Program-made: the position numbers and the translations under genes | Part shown: positions 7,189-16,816 of the stretch, piece by piece | How positions within the stretch are numbered: position 1 is the first letter of the stretch | How the letters are laid out: every line of letters begins with the position of its first letter | Origin: Hoylesella buccalis ATCC 35310 | GTDB lineage: Bacteria > Bacteroidota > Bacteroidia > Bacteroidales > Bacteroidaceae | Direction: 5' to 3' | Assembly: GCF_025151385.1 (NCBI RefSeq) | Contig: NZ_CP102287.1 | Coordinates: forward strand, 2,232,001 to 2,296,000 | Length of the DNA: 64,000 nt | Notes under the pieces: generated by a model | What the model was told of the DNA's origin: nothing | Database searches by the model: none | What the model saw: only the letters and a program-made list of their open reading frames with translations

Positions 7189-10100
7189 ATGAAAAAATAT
7201 ATCATCCTATTTTTATTGACGGTACTGTGGACCACAACTACATACGCTCAAGATCAGGAAATTATAGAAGTTAGCGGCACTGTCACCGATGAGCAGCACG
7301 AGCCTTTAATTGGCGTTAGCGTCACCATCAAGGGCGTTGTCGGCAAAGGTGCAGTGACCGACATTGACGGCAAGTACACCATTAAAGTGCCTCTCTACTC
7401 GCATTTGGTCTATTCATACATAGGACTGGAAACGCAAGAGGTATTCGTGAAAGAAAAGAAGATATACAATGTCGTACTAAAAGAAGACAAGAAAACCGTT
7501 CTCGACGAGGTAACCGTAACGGGTACTGGTGTGCAGAAGAAGATTACACTGACAGGTGCAGTGACGACAGTGGACACAAAAGATCTACGAACGCCTACCG
7601 CCAGCATTTCCAACTCATTTGCAGGCGTTGTTCCCGGTGTGTTCGCTCGCCAAACAACAGGTCAACCTGGCGACAACGTATCCGAGTTCTGGATTCGTGG
7701 TGTCTCCACCTTTGGTGCAGGACAGAGTGCCCTGGTGTTGGTAGATGGATTCGAGCGTAATCTCAACGATATCAACATTGAAGACATCGAGACATTTACC
7801 GTTTTGAAAGATGCGTCAGCAACTGCCATCTATGGCTCTCGTGGTGCCAACGGCGTATTGCTCTTTACAACCAAAAGAGGCCGACAGGGCAATACCCAAG
7901 TTCGCGGAAAGGTGGAAACCAGCTATAGCACACAAACCGTTTTGCCAAAGTTTGTGAATGGTCCTACCTATGCACGCATGATGAACGAGGCATTGACCAC
8001 CCGCAACGAGCCTGCTGCATTTACTGACGATGATATCTACTTGTTTGAAAGTCAATTAGACCCAGAGGTGTTTCCTGATGTCAACTGGATGGACATGATT
8101 CTAAAGAAAGGCGCTCCTACCTACCGTGCCAATATTGATGTGAATGGTGGTGGCAACTTCGCACGCTACTTCGTATCCGCCAGTTACGTCAACGAAGGCG
8201 GTATGTACGAGACAGACAAAGCCCTGAAGGACTATGATACCAACTCGAACTATAACCGTTTCAACTACCGAATGAATGTAGACATGGACTTGTCAAAGAC
8301 AACCTTGTTGAAAGTAGGCGTGTCGGGATCAATGGAAAAACAAAACAAGCCTGGGGCTGACTACAGATGGATATGGCGTTCGCTCATGGAATACAATCCC
8401 ATTACCACACCTCTTAAGTATAAGAATGGCCGCTGGGGATCGTCTGGTGACGAAGGTAGAAACAACCCATGGGTGCTGGTTACCCAAAGTGGATATAACG
8501 AAACCTGGAAAAGTACGGTACAGACAACCGCTACGTTGGAGCAAGACTTCCGGTTTATTACCCCTGGTCTGAAGTTTATCGGGCGATATGGTTTCGACAT
8601 TTACACACGCAACGGCAACAATCATTCGAAGTCTCCGGAAGGATGGCGCGCCGAAAGACTTCGTAACTCAGCTGGCGAGATTGAGTTTAGAAAGTTGGTC
8701 AACGAATCACTGATGACGTCCAACCCATACTCTAACGGTGAAAGAAAAGAATACCTCGAGGCTGAATTGCACTATGAGCGTGCTTTCGGTGACCATCAAA
8801 CGGGTGGGGTGTTGAAATATACTCAAGACAAAACCATCAACAACTCTGAACAACGTTGGCTTTCTGGCATGGACAGGACCATCGCAGCCATTGAGCGACG
8901 TCACCAAGGTATCGCAGGGCGTTTCACTTATGGTTGGAAATATCGTTACTATTTCGACTTCAACTTTGGATACAACGGATCTGAGAATTTCGCCAGCGGT
9001 CACCAGTTTGGTTTCTTCCCAGCTTATTCTGTGGCATGGAACTTAGGTGAGGAGCCGCTTGTAAAGCAAAAACTATCTTGGGTTAACATGTTCAAGATAC
9101 GTTATTCGTACGGTAAGGTGGGTAACGATTACTTGTCAACACGCTTCCCTTATCAACCCACGTTCTATGTATACGACAGTAAGGATGAAAAGAGTGATGA
9201 TTCTAAGGCTGCTTCAAGAGCTGACTACATGTACGGTGATGTTGGTACTTCCCACTATTATTACAAAGGCTTGTACTACAAGCACCTGGCATCTAAGGAG
9301 GTGACCTGGGAAGTGGCAACCAAGCATGACCTTGGTCTTGACTTCTACTTCTTCGGCAATAAAGTAAGTGGTACCATTGACTATTTCCATGAACAGCGCG
9401 ACGGCATCTACATGGGGCGCGGTCACCTGCCACAGAGTATCGGTGTTAATGCATCTGAGAAACCTTCGGCAAACATTGGATCTGTTGTTTCAAAAGGATT
9501 TGACGGCAACCTGGCATTCACTCAACAGATAGGGGAAGTTGACTTCACACTGCGTGGCAACTTTACTTATAGCAAAAGTGAAATTTTAGAATACGATGAG
9601 GCTTATAGCCATTACCCATATACCCAACAGGCTGGGTTCCGCGTAGGACAGGCCCGAGGACTGATTGCAGAAGGTCTTTTCAAAGACTATGAGGACATAC
9701 GTTACCATGCCAATCAAGATGGTCTGACCAAAGAGGGGCTTGCATCCGGTGAAGTCAGCAAGGACATTGCTCCAGGTGACATCAAGTACAAAGATATCAA
9801 TGGTGACGGCGTGATTGATGGAAACGATGTTGTACCTATCGGTGCCACCGTCAAACCAAACCTGATTTATGGCTTTGGATTCTCTGCAAGTTGGAAGGGA
9901 TTAGACTTTAATGTACTGTTCCAGGGCGTAGGAAAATCATCGTTCTTTATTGGTGGATATACCGTTTATCCGTTTACAAAAGGATCGGAAGGCAACATCC
10001 TGACCGACGTGATAGACAACTACTGGTCATTGGGTAAGAACGAAGACACCAATGCCAAATATCCTCGCTTGAGCTATGGTGGAAATAGAAACAACTACCG

Positions 10101-10344
10101 TCGCTCAACCTACTGGCTGCGTGATGGTTCTTACTTACGTCTGAAGAATCTTGACATCGGATACACGTTACCAAAGAGAGTCGTTACAGCCATGCGGCTC
10201 AACAATGTCAGAATCTATTTTATGGGTACTAACCTGCTCACTTTTTCAAAATTCAACTTATGGGATCCCGAAATGGGCAGTTCTGATGGACAGAAATACC
10301 CACTGGCCAGAACGTATACACTGGGTATAACATTCAGCCTATAA
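7189..10344 (+). CDS. SusC/RagA-type TonB-linked outer-membrane transporter
   Basis: 1051 aa. After a signal peptide ending TTYAQ comes a carboxypeptidase-regulatory-like domain (GTVTDEQHEPLIGVSVTIKG), the family motif LDEVTVTGTG near residue 104, a plug with FWIRGVSTFGAGQSALVLVD and ATAIYGSRGANGVLLFTTKRG, and a large barrel ending LARTYTLGITFSL. It imports a bound ligand with energy from TonB/ExbBD. It pairs with the SusD gene 21 bases downstream. The substrate cannot be inferred because no carbohydrate enzyme is in the operon. Confidence 0.95.
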   Translation: MKKYIILFLLTVLWTTTTYAQDQEIIEVSGTVTDEQHEPLIGVSVTIKGVVGKGAVTDIDGKYTIKVPLYSHLVYSYIGLETQEVFVKEKKIYNVVLKEDKKTVLDEVTVTGTGVQKKITLTGAVTTVDTKDLRTPTASISNSFAGVVPGVFARQTTGQPGDNVSEFWIRGVSTFGAGQSALVLVDGFERNLNDINIEDIETFTVLKDASATAIYGSRGANGVLLFTTKRGRQGNTQVRGKVETSYSTQTVLPKFVNGPTYARMMNEALTTRNEPAAFTDDDIYLFESQLDPEVFPDVNWMDMILKKGAPTYRANIDVNGGGNFARYFVSASYVNEGGMYETDKALKDYDTNSNYNRFNYRMNVDMDLSKTTLLKVGVSGSMEKQNKPGADYRWIWRSLMEYNPITTPLKYKNGRWGSSGDEGRNNPWVLVTQSGYNETWKSTVQTTATLEQDFRFITPGLKFIGRYGFDIYTRNGNNHSKSPEGWRAERLRNSAGEIEFRKLVNESLMTSNPYSNGERKEYLEAELHYERAFGDHQTGGVLKYTQDKTINNSEQRWLSGMDRTIAAIERRHQGIAGRFTYGWKYRYYFDFNFGYNGSENFASGHQFGFFPAYSVAWNLGEEPLVKQKLSWVNMFKIRYSYGKVGNDYLSTRFPYQPTFYVYDSKDEKSDDSKAASRADYMYGDVGTSHYYYKGLYYKHLASKEVTWEVATKHDLGLDFYFFGNKVSGTIDYFHEQRDGIYMGRGHLPQSIGVNASEKPSANIGSVVSKGFDGNLAFTQQIGEVDFTLRGNFTYSKSEILEYDEAYSHYPYTQQAGFRVGQARGLIAEGLFKDYEDIRYHANQDGLTKEGLASGEVSKDIAPGDIKYKDINGDGVIDGNDVVPIGATVKPNLIYGFGFSASWKGLDFNVLFQGVGKSSFFIGGYTVYPFTKGSEGNILTDVIDNYWSLGKNEDTNAKYPRLSYGGNRNNYRRSTYWLRDGSYLRLKNLDIGYTLPKRVVTAMRLNNVRIYFMGTNLLTFSKFNLWDPEMGSSDGQKYPLARTYTLGITFSL

Positions 10345-10365
10345 CCGATTAACAAGCATATAATC

Positions 10366-12426
10366 ATGAAAAGAATCAAATATATTACCATCGGATTGCT
10401 GACCGTCAGTCTGGCATTGACCACGGTTTCATGTTCCGACTACCTGAAAGTAGACAAATATTTCAAGGATATTGAGTCTATCGACCACATTTTCTCTGAT
10501 AAAGAAAGCACCATGCAGTGGCTTTCATTCTGCTACAGCCGCCTTCAAGGAGACAATATAGAGGTAGGACACAGCGACATCTGTCCAACCAATTTCTCTG
10601 ACGACCAAACCTTTAACGAGGGAGAAGCCGGCAGACGCTACCGCCGATTCAAATTGGGTGAGTATGGTTATGGTTATGCCTTTCAGGATTACTATACCAA
10701 CTCATGGCCTTGGGCATACGACGCCATTCGCCAAGCTTCTATCTTCTTGATGAATGCTCACGCTACAGAAGAACTGAACCAAAAGGAGATAGACGATCTA
10801 AAAGGACAGGCTCGTTTCCTTCGAGCTTACTTCTATTGGCTGCTCATCAGAAAGTATGGTCCCGTTCCAATCATGCCAACAGAAGGTGCCGACTATACAA
10901 AAAGCTATGACGAACTGTCGTATCCACGCAACACCTTTGATGATTGTGTTGATTTCATCGCAGAAGAAATGATCTTGGCAGCCAAGGATTTGCCGGAGAA
11001 GCGTGACAACCAAAACATCGCCCGACCCACCAAAGGGGCCGCACTGGCTGTTAGGGCAAAGGTATTGACGTATGCGGCAAGCCCGCTTTACAACGGAAAC
11101 ACCGAAATGGCCGACTTTGTAGACAAGCAGGGTAACCAGCTCATCTCTCAAACTTACGACGAGACTAAGTGGGCAAAGGCCGCAGCAGCGTGCAGGGACC
11201 TGATTGACTATGCTGATCAGACTGGTATTTATCGTATCTACACTACACCCGTGCGAGAGAAAGCTATTGACAATTCTTTCCCAGCAACCATCACACCTCC
11301 TGTGTGTGAGCCTTATTCCAGTCGTCCATTCCCAGAAGGATGGGCTGACATCGATCCGTTCGAGTCTTATCGCTCGGTTTTCAATGGCGAACTGTATGCT
11401 GCCGAGAATCCCGAGTTGATATTCACACGCGGCAAGAACGGTGACAAGGGCGATTTAGTAACAGATGGAGCCGTCACCGACTTGGTACGGCACCAGTTGC
11501 CTTCATCCTGTGGTGGTTGGAACATCCATGGCATGACACAAAAGCAATGCGACGCCTATGACATGGCAGATGGAACCCCTTACAGCAGGGAAGCAGTGCT
11601 GGAGAAATATGGTAACGAGCAGTTCACGACAAAAAATAATGCCAAACTTCATCCCTACGACCATTTGCCCAACAACGGCATTTGGCTGGGATATGCCAAC
11701 CGTGAACCACGTTTCTATGCCTCGGTGGCTTATAGTGGTTCTATATGGTACTGCTCAAGCAGCCAGGAAAATATTTATAAAAACCAACAGGTGTTCTATT
11801 ATCGTGGCGAAGGCAATGGCCGTGTAAACAGCAACGAGCGATGGGTCAACACTGGTATCGGCATCATGAAATACGTTCATCCAGACGACTGTGCTGTGGG
11901 TAATGGCAGCTTTATCAAGGTAAAAGTTGAGCCTACCATTCGCTATGCCGACATACTGCTGCTGTACGCCGAGGCACTGAACAACCTCACCACCTCTCAC
12001 GACATCCCTACGTGGGACGGAAAGCAAACCTACACGGTGTCACGCGACATCCAACAGATGAAGCGTGGTGTGATGCCCGTAAGGATGCGTGCCGGTGTCC
12101 CCGACTATTCTGAACAAACCTATGCCAGCCGTGACGCATTTTTCAAGGCTATCGTTCATGAGCGGCAGGTTGAGCTTTTCAATGAGAACCAACGCTTCTT
12201 CGACCTTCGTCGCTGGAAGATTGCTGAAGAGAATGAGGCCGAACAGGTTTATGGCTGCAATACCAATATGAGCAAGGAGTACAGAACGCAATTCTATGTA
12301 CCTGTACGCGTGCCTAATTTGCAGACATCCTTCTCACGCAAGCAATACTTCTGGCCCATCACCTACACCGAGCTGAAACGAAACAGGAACATGACACAGG
12401 CTCCAGGATGGGAAAACTATGATTAA
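10366..12426 (+). CDS. SusD/RagB-family ligand-binding lipoprotein
   Basis: 686 aa, surface lipoprotein with lipobox LTTVSC. SusD features are present: the helical N-terminal half (DDLKGQARFLRAYFYWLLIRKYGPVP), GAALAVRAKVLTYAASPLYNG, and the C-terminal AIVHERQVELFNENQRFFDLRRWK. It forms the lid of the SusC transporter and captures the ligand. It is longer than the usual 500-600 aa. Confidence 0.95.
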   Translation: MKRIKYITIGLLTVSLALTTVSCSDYLKVDKYFKDIESIDHIFSDKESTMQWLSFCYSRLQGDNIEVGHSDICPTNFSDDQTFNEGEAGRRYRRFKLGEYGYGYAFQDYYTNSWPWAYDAIRQASIFLMNAHATEELNQKEIDDLKGQARFLRAYFYWLLIRKYGPVPIMPTEGADYTKSYDELSYPRNTFDDCVDFIAEEMILAAKDLPEKRDNQNIARPTKGAALAVRAKVLTYAASPLYNGNTEMADFVDKQGNQLISQTYDETKWAKAAAACRDLIDYADQTGIYRIYTTPVREKAIDNSFPATITPPVCEPYSSRPFPEGWADIDPFESYRSVFNGELYAAENPELIFTRGKNGDKGDLVTDGAVTDLVRHQLPSSCGGWNIHGMTQKQCDAYDMADGTPYSREAVLEKYGNEQFTTKNNAKLHPYDHLPNNGIWLGYANREPRFYASVAYSGSIWYCSSSQENIYKNQQVFYYRGEGNGRVNSNERWVNTGIGIMKYVHPDDCAVGNGSFIKVKVEPTIRYADILLLYAEALNNLTTSHDIPTWDGKQTYTVSRDIQQMKRGVMPVRMRAGVPDYSEQTYASRDAFFKAIVHERQVELFNENQRFFDLRRWKIAEENEAEQVYGCNTNMSKEYRTQFYVPVRVPNLQTSFSRKQYFWPITYTELKRNRNMTQAPGWENYD

Positions 12427-12457
12427 TTCATGCGCAGCATCAAAAAACAGACACGAT

Positions 12458-13468
12458 ATGAAAAAAATATTTTTATTCGCCATCATGGCCATCACAGGCT
12501 TGGCATTCACCGCCTGTAACAATGAATGGGAAGACGAACTGTATACACAAATGGTCTCTTTCAAGGCACCCCGAGGCAGCAACGGTGTATACAATATATA
12601 TATGAGATACAAGGCCGACGGAACAGGACAATACAAGTTGCCCGTCATTGTCAGCGGGTCCACGCCAAATGCAAGCGATATCGACGTGAAAATTGGTGTA
12701 GACAATGACACGCTGGATATCCTCAACAAGGCACGCTTTGCCGTAGGACGCAACGACCTATGGTTCAAACAACTGCCCGAGCGCTTTTATTCGTTCCCTT
12801 CTCCAACATGCCACATCCCATCAGGAAAGGTCACAGCCAACTACATCATTGACTTCAACCTCTCGGGACTGGACCTCAATGAGAAGTGGGTACTTCCATT
12901 GACCATCGAACCCAGCAGCTCCTATATACAGAACATGCGCAAGGGATGGTACAAGGCGCTGTTGAATATCAACCTGTTCAATGACTATTCAGGAAGATAT
13001 TCGGCAACTAACATGAACATCTACATTGACGGAACAACCAACGATCCTGCCGTTGAAGACAATCGTCTGGCCCGCGTTGTAGACGATCATTCTATCTTCT
13101 TCTATGCTGGAACCGTTTGGGAGGAGGATGTAAACCGCCATAAGTACAAGGTGATTGCCACCTTTGGGGAAGGCACACCCGACGCCGAGGGCAACATCAC
13201 TGGTCCCGTGACCATCACAGCAGGCGACCCAGCCAATGAGGTGGCCATTGAGCAGAGTGGCAACTGCACCTATTCCTACCGGGTATCAAAACATCCAACC
13301 AAGCCTTATCTCGAGCGTCGCATCATGACGTTGTACCTGGATTACAAGTACTCAGACATCACGTCAGACCCAAGTAATCCCATCCGCTTCCATTGCAAAG
13401 GAAACATGACCATGGAACGCCAGTACAACATCTTGATTCCCGACGAGGAACAAGCCATTCTTTGGTAG
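12458..13468 (+). CDS. DUF1735/DUF4973-like lipoprotein of the SusCD operon
   Basis: 336 aa from MKKIFLFAIMAITGLAFTAC (lipobox Cys 20); an upstream ATG at 12419 overlaps the SusD stop and would spoil the signal peptide. It shows two beta-rich modules: an N-terminal one (MVSFKAPRGSNGVYNIYMRY, IDFNLSGLDLNEKWVLPLTI) like the BT_3987/DUF1735 proteins that accompany SusCD, and a C-terminal lipocalin-like one (DYSGRYSATNMNIY to MTMERQYNILIPDEEQ). It is probably an accessory ligand-binding protein. Last gene of the operon. Confidence 0.75.
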   Translation: MKKIFLFAIMAITGLAFTACNNEWEDELYTQMVSFKAPRGSNGVYNIYMRYKADGTGQYKLPVIVSGSTPNASDIDVKIGVDNDTLDILNKARFAVGRNDLWFKQLPERFYSFPSPTCHIPSGKVTANYIIDFNLSGLDLNEKWVLPLTIEPSSSYIQNMRKGWYKALLNINLFNDYSGRYSATNMNIYIDGTTNDPAVEDNRLARVVDDHSIFFYAGTVWEEDVNRHKYKVIATFGEGTPDAEGNITGPVTITAGDPANEVAIEQSGNCTYSYRVSKHPTKPYLERRIMTLYLDYKYSDITSDPSNPIRFHCKGNMTMERQYNILIPDEEQAILW

Positions 13469-13487
13469 ACAAAAACACTACTATCAG

Positions 13488-13532
13488 CAACAAAACACCC
13501 ATTGCACGTTTCATGCAATGGGTGTTTTGTTG
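13488..13532 (+). terminator. Terminator of the SusCD operon
   Basis: A perfect 19-bp stem (13488-13506 with 13514-13532) holds ACACCCATTGCA and a 7-nt loop CGTTTCA. It lies 20 bases after the last stop and the descending arm has a TTTT run, so it may act on both strands. Confidence 0.85.
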
Positions 13533-13633
13533 TCTATAACGATTGACTATTATGCGTCCTCACTCTGCCCTATCTGCATTGTGAGGCGTCTTTGTTTGGC
13601 CTGACACCTAACAAACAGAGATGGCGTGGCACC

Positions 13634-13674
13634 AAAAGAGGGTGCATCATAACAACGAATGATGATACACCCTC
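13634..13674 (-). terminator. Terminator of the TonB-dependent receptor gene
   Basis: On the reverse strand GAGGGTGTATCAT pairs with ATGATGCACCCTC (one mismatch), followed by TTTT. It sits about 50 bases past the stop of the gene at 13724. Confidence 0.7.
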
Positions 13675-13723
13675 CGAAAAGCTGAGTAATGATTCATGTA
13701 CAAAACCTACCCTCTTCCTGCTG

Positions 13724-16186
13724 CTACAGCTTGATGGTTACCCCACCATACCATGTGGCTCCATACACGGGGGCATACATAAAGGCTGCATCGTCAAGGT
13801 GCTTCTCATCCTGAATGTAGCTGAAAATGTTTTTGCCGCCGGCATACAGGGTGAAATTACCCAATCGCTTGGCCACGCGCAGATTCCATGTAGTGAAAGT
13901 TTCGGTTTGCTTAATCTTTGAATTTTGGGCGATTGCCAAGTCGTTTTCGCCATCGAACGTATAATCAATGTACATCTTGCCCTGCAACGAACCGATGAGT
14001 GAGATAGTCCAGGTGCCAGGCGTGTACTCGGCAACAAAGTCACCTGTCATGGCTGGGAAGCGCGATACGTTCTTGCTGTCCTTAACATACTGCTCATATT
14101 GTTGTACAAGTTTTGGTGCTTTCGTCTTCACCAATTCCAGACGGTCGGTCCAGTCTGCGCGTTCATGTTTGTACTGTCCCTGGTTGAAGGTCCAGTTCAC
14201 ACCCAGTTTGATGTTGCGTATAGGATTGTATTTCACGCTCAGTTCAACACCCTGAACATACGCATCGTCCACGTTTTCCCACTGATAAGTATAACCTAAG
14301 CGACGAACATTTTCATCCGCATCAGAAAATTCAATCTTATTTTTCAAGTTAGTGCGGAAGAGATTGGCACTCAGTTGGTAGTTCTTGCCATAATAATCTG
14401 CCGACAGGTTGAAGCTCATCGACTTTTCTGCCTTCAGGTTAGACGATTTCCACACACGCGGCGAACCAGAGCAAAGGTGCAAATCTTCACTGAATCCGTA
14501 AGGTGCTCTAAAGCCTGTGCCAAGGTTCGCACGCAAAACCAACGATGGATTCACCTCGTATTTAATGGCCAAACGGGGGTTGACGCTCGTTTCATTAAAA
14601 TGAGTGTCAGGAAATGCACTGTCAAAAACCTTCTTACTCGACTCGTATTCCTCACCCGAGCGATGCGTATCGAGCCGCACACCCGGCACGACAGACAGGT
14701 TGTCGAGGATGTTCCACTCGTCTTGTGCGAAGAAACCAAACTCGGTTGCGTGCTTCTTGCCCAGTGATGTATAGGCTTCTCCCAGGTATTGAGAAGTTTC
14801 ATCGGCAATACAGTACAGGCCCGTTTCACGCAGTTTGGTCAAATAGGCCTGTGCGCCAACCAGTAAGTTGTGGTCGCCCAACCGGCTTCCGAAGGTCAGT
14901 GAGGTGGTGAACGTGTTCTCCTTGGCCATGTAAGGGCGCATCAACTGCACGTCGGGTGTCTTACCGTCATGCGTGTCCATGTAGTCGCTTAAAAAGCTGT
15001 CGTTGGTGGCCTTGCGCTGATGATGAACGTAGGCTGCCGAGTAGTTCAGTTCCGATGTCAAGCCGATGGGCAGCGTGTACACCAGTTCTGACGTCAATCT
15101 GTTGGTGTTGATGTTCTCCGTGCCTTCGGTAAAGGGATTGCGAAATGCGTCATCGGTCATGGTTCCACCCACACGGTCTTCCTGCGTTGCCTTGCCGCGA
15201 ACCACCAACTTGTCGTTCTTGGCAAACGGACTGTAGAAATAAACGCCTACTCCAAAATTGTTGAGCTTGCTCTCTACACGGTCAGACACGCCGTCTTTGC
15301 CCTTCACTTCCTTGCGCGTCATCCCCTCTTTCGTGGCATCAATGGCATCGGTCTCCATGCGCTGGGCGAAGGCCGTGAACCCAATGCGCTGGTTACGAAG
15401 GGATGTTGAGGCATTGTAACTCTTGAGTCCCAAGTTACCAAACTGCAAATCAGCCTTGATGCTCGGCTCAAACGTGGGTTCTTTTGATATCAAGTTGATG
15501 GCTCCAGCCACTGCACTGCTGCCATAAAGGGCAGAGCCGGCTCCCTTCACTACTTCGATACGATCCAGGTCGGTGGTTCCCATTTGCTGCAAACCATATA
15601 CACCGGCCAACCCCGAATAGATGGGTTCGCCGTCGATGAGCACCTGTGTATGCTCGGCACCTAAGCCCTGCATGCGTACTTGTGAGAAGTTGCAGAACTG
15701 GCATTGCTGCTCCACTCTTATGCCGGGAACGCCTTGCAGCGCTTCATAAACATTCAGTGCATTCTTGTTTTTCAACGCTTCTGACGTAATCACCTCTGTC
15801 CGAATGGGCACATTCTTCACATAGTGCTGCGTACGAGTGCCCGTCACCACCACCTGATCGAGATTCAATACGTCGTCATCCAGCACAAAGTATACCTCCG
15901 AACCCTTGCCGCGCACCATGTTCACCTCGATGCCTTGCTCCTGATAGCCAATGAGACTAGCTGTTATGGTCTGCTTGCCCAAGGGCAAGTGAGCCATCTT
16001 AAAGTGCCCGCTCTCATCTGCCACGGTCTTCATCTGCGTGCCTTTTACACTGATGATGGCATAAGGCAAGTGCTTGCCTGTAGTTTTGCTCTTCACGTCT
16101 CCGAAGAGCATGGCGTCGGTTTTTTGGGCATAAGACGCCGTCATACCGCATAATGCTATTAAAATAAATAGTAATTTTTTCATCAT
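13724..16186 (-). CDS. TonB-dependent outer-membrane receptor
   Basis: 820 aa. Signal peptide MMKKLLFILIALCGMTASYA, a carboxypeptidase-regulatory-like domain (GKHLPYAIISVKGTQMKTVA), TonB-box-like LDQVVVTGTRTQ, plug (VQVLIDGEPIYSG-type segment and ALYGSSAVAGAINLISK) and a barrel ending YGATWYGGVTIKL. The architecture is that of iron, heme or cobalamin receptors rather than SusC. The plug contains an unusual QCQFCNF with two nearby cysteines. It is transcribed alone with its own promoter and terminator. Ligand unknown. Confidence 0.9.
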   Translation of the reverse strand: MMKKLLFILIALCGMTASYAQKTDAMLFGDVKSKTTGKHLPYAIISVKGTQMKTVADESGHFKMAHLPLGKQTITASLIGYQEQGIEVNMVRGKGSEVYFVLDDDVLNLDQVVVTGTRTQHYVKNVPIRTEVITSEALKNKNALNVYEALQGVPGIRVEQQCQFCNFSQVRMQGLGAEHTQVLIDGEPIYSGLAGVYGLQQMGTTDLDRIEVVKGAGSALYGSSAVAGAINLISKEPTFEPSIKADLQFGNLGLKSYNASTSLRNQRIGFTAFAQRMETDAIDATKEGMTRKEVKGKDGVSDRVESKLNNFGVGVYFYSPFAKNDKLVVRGKATQEDRVGGTMTDDAFRNPFTEGTENINTNRLTSELVYTLPIGLTSELNYSAAYVHHQRKATNDSFLSDYMDTHDGKTPDVQLMRPYMAKENTFTTSLTFGSRLGDHNLLVGAQAYLTKLRETGLYCIADETSQYLGEAYTSLGKKHATEFGFFAQDEWNILDNLSVVPGVRLDTHRSGEEYESSKKVFDSAFPDTHFNETSVNPRLAIKYEVNPSLVLRANLGTGFRAPYGFSEDLHLCSGSPRVWKSSNLKAEKSMSFNLSADYYGKNYQLSANLFRTNLKNKIEFSDADENVRRLGYTYQWENVDDAYVQGVELSVKYNPIRNIKLGVNWTFNQGQYKHERADWTDRLELVKTKAPKLVQQYEQYVKDSKNVSRFPAMTGDFVAEYTPGTWTISLIGSLQGKMYIDYTFDGENDLAIAQNSKIKQTETFTTWNLRVAKRLGNFTLYAGGKNIFSYIQDEKHLDDAAFMYAPVYGATWYGGVTIKL

Positions 16187-16211
16187 TTATAATCATTCTT
16201 TTATCGAGGTG

Positions 16212-16242
16212 CAAAGGTAGGAATAATAAAGTTCCCACCCAA
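16212..16242 (-). promoter_or_regulatory. Promoter of the TonB-dependent receptor gene
   Basis: Reverse-strand TACCTTTG (16212-16219) with TTG 20 bases upstream (16240-16242). The leader would be about 20 nt. Confidence 0.6.
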
Positions 16243-16802
16243 CACCTAATAATAGGTAAATGTGACCTGCTTACTGACTGAAAACAGAAATAATCGATCA
16301 ATGAGAATTTTCTTGACACGACACCCTTCGCTCCTTGGCTTATTTGTAAACAACCTTGCTCTTGGGCGCAAATACGCCAAGCACGAGCAAGCTTTGTATC
16401 TCATTAATACACAGCACGTTGCGTATTTTCACCAACAATTACCCCCAATGCGCCATGCGTTTTTCTGATAAGAGCATTGCTTTTAAAGGGCAATCTGCAT
16501 GCTCTTACGCAATAAGTGCATGTAAATTGACCATCAAAAGCATGGTTATAGGGCAGCAAACTCGTTGTTTTAAGTCCGAAAATCCATTTATCTTGCCAAA
16601 TTATCTCCATTTTGCATCCTCGTTGCCTATTGATTTTTTCCAGATTAGCAGTTTTGAAGAGCCATTTTAAGGGCCGAAGACGAGCAAAAATTCTAACAAT
16701 TTATGCCATTCCTCTTCCCTTCTTGTTCAGGCGTGATGCAGCACAGTAAAGAGCATCATGATAATTAAACAAACAACATTTTGCGTTATCTGGTTTTTCA
16801 AC
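16243..16802. other. Intergenic region with hairpin repeats
   Basis: Divergent intergenic stretch without a credible gene. It contains an inverted repeat TAAGAGCAT/ATGCTCTTA (16469-16477 and 16499-16507) enclosing GCTTTTAAAGGGC. This resembles the other intergenic hairpin clusters in layout but not in core sequence. Confidence 0.5.
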
Positions 16803-16810
16803 TAACTTTG
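16803..16810 (+). promoter_or_regulatory. -7 box upstream of the membrane/MORN-GH25 pair
   Basis: TAACTTTG ends six bases before the ATG at 16817, with a TTG about 19 bases upstream near 16781-16783. The transcript would have almost no leader, and the box lies inside the longer frame that starts at 16781, which argues against that start. Confidence 0.55.
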
Positions 16811-16816
16811 CATGGC

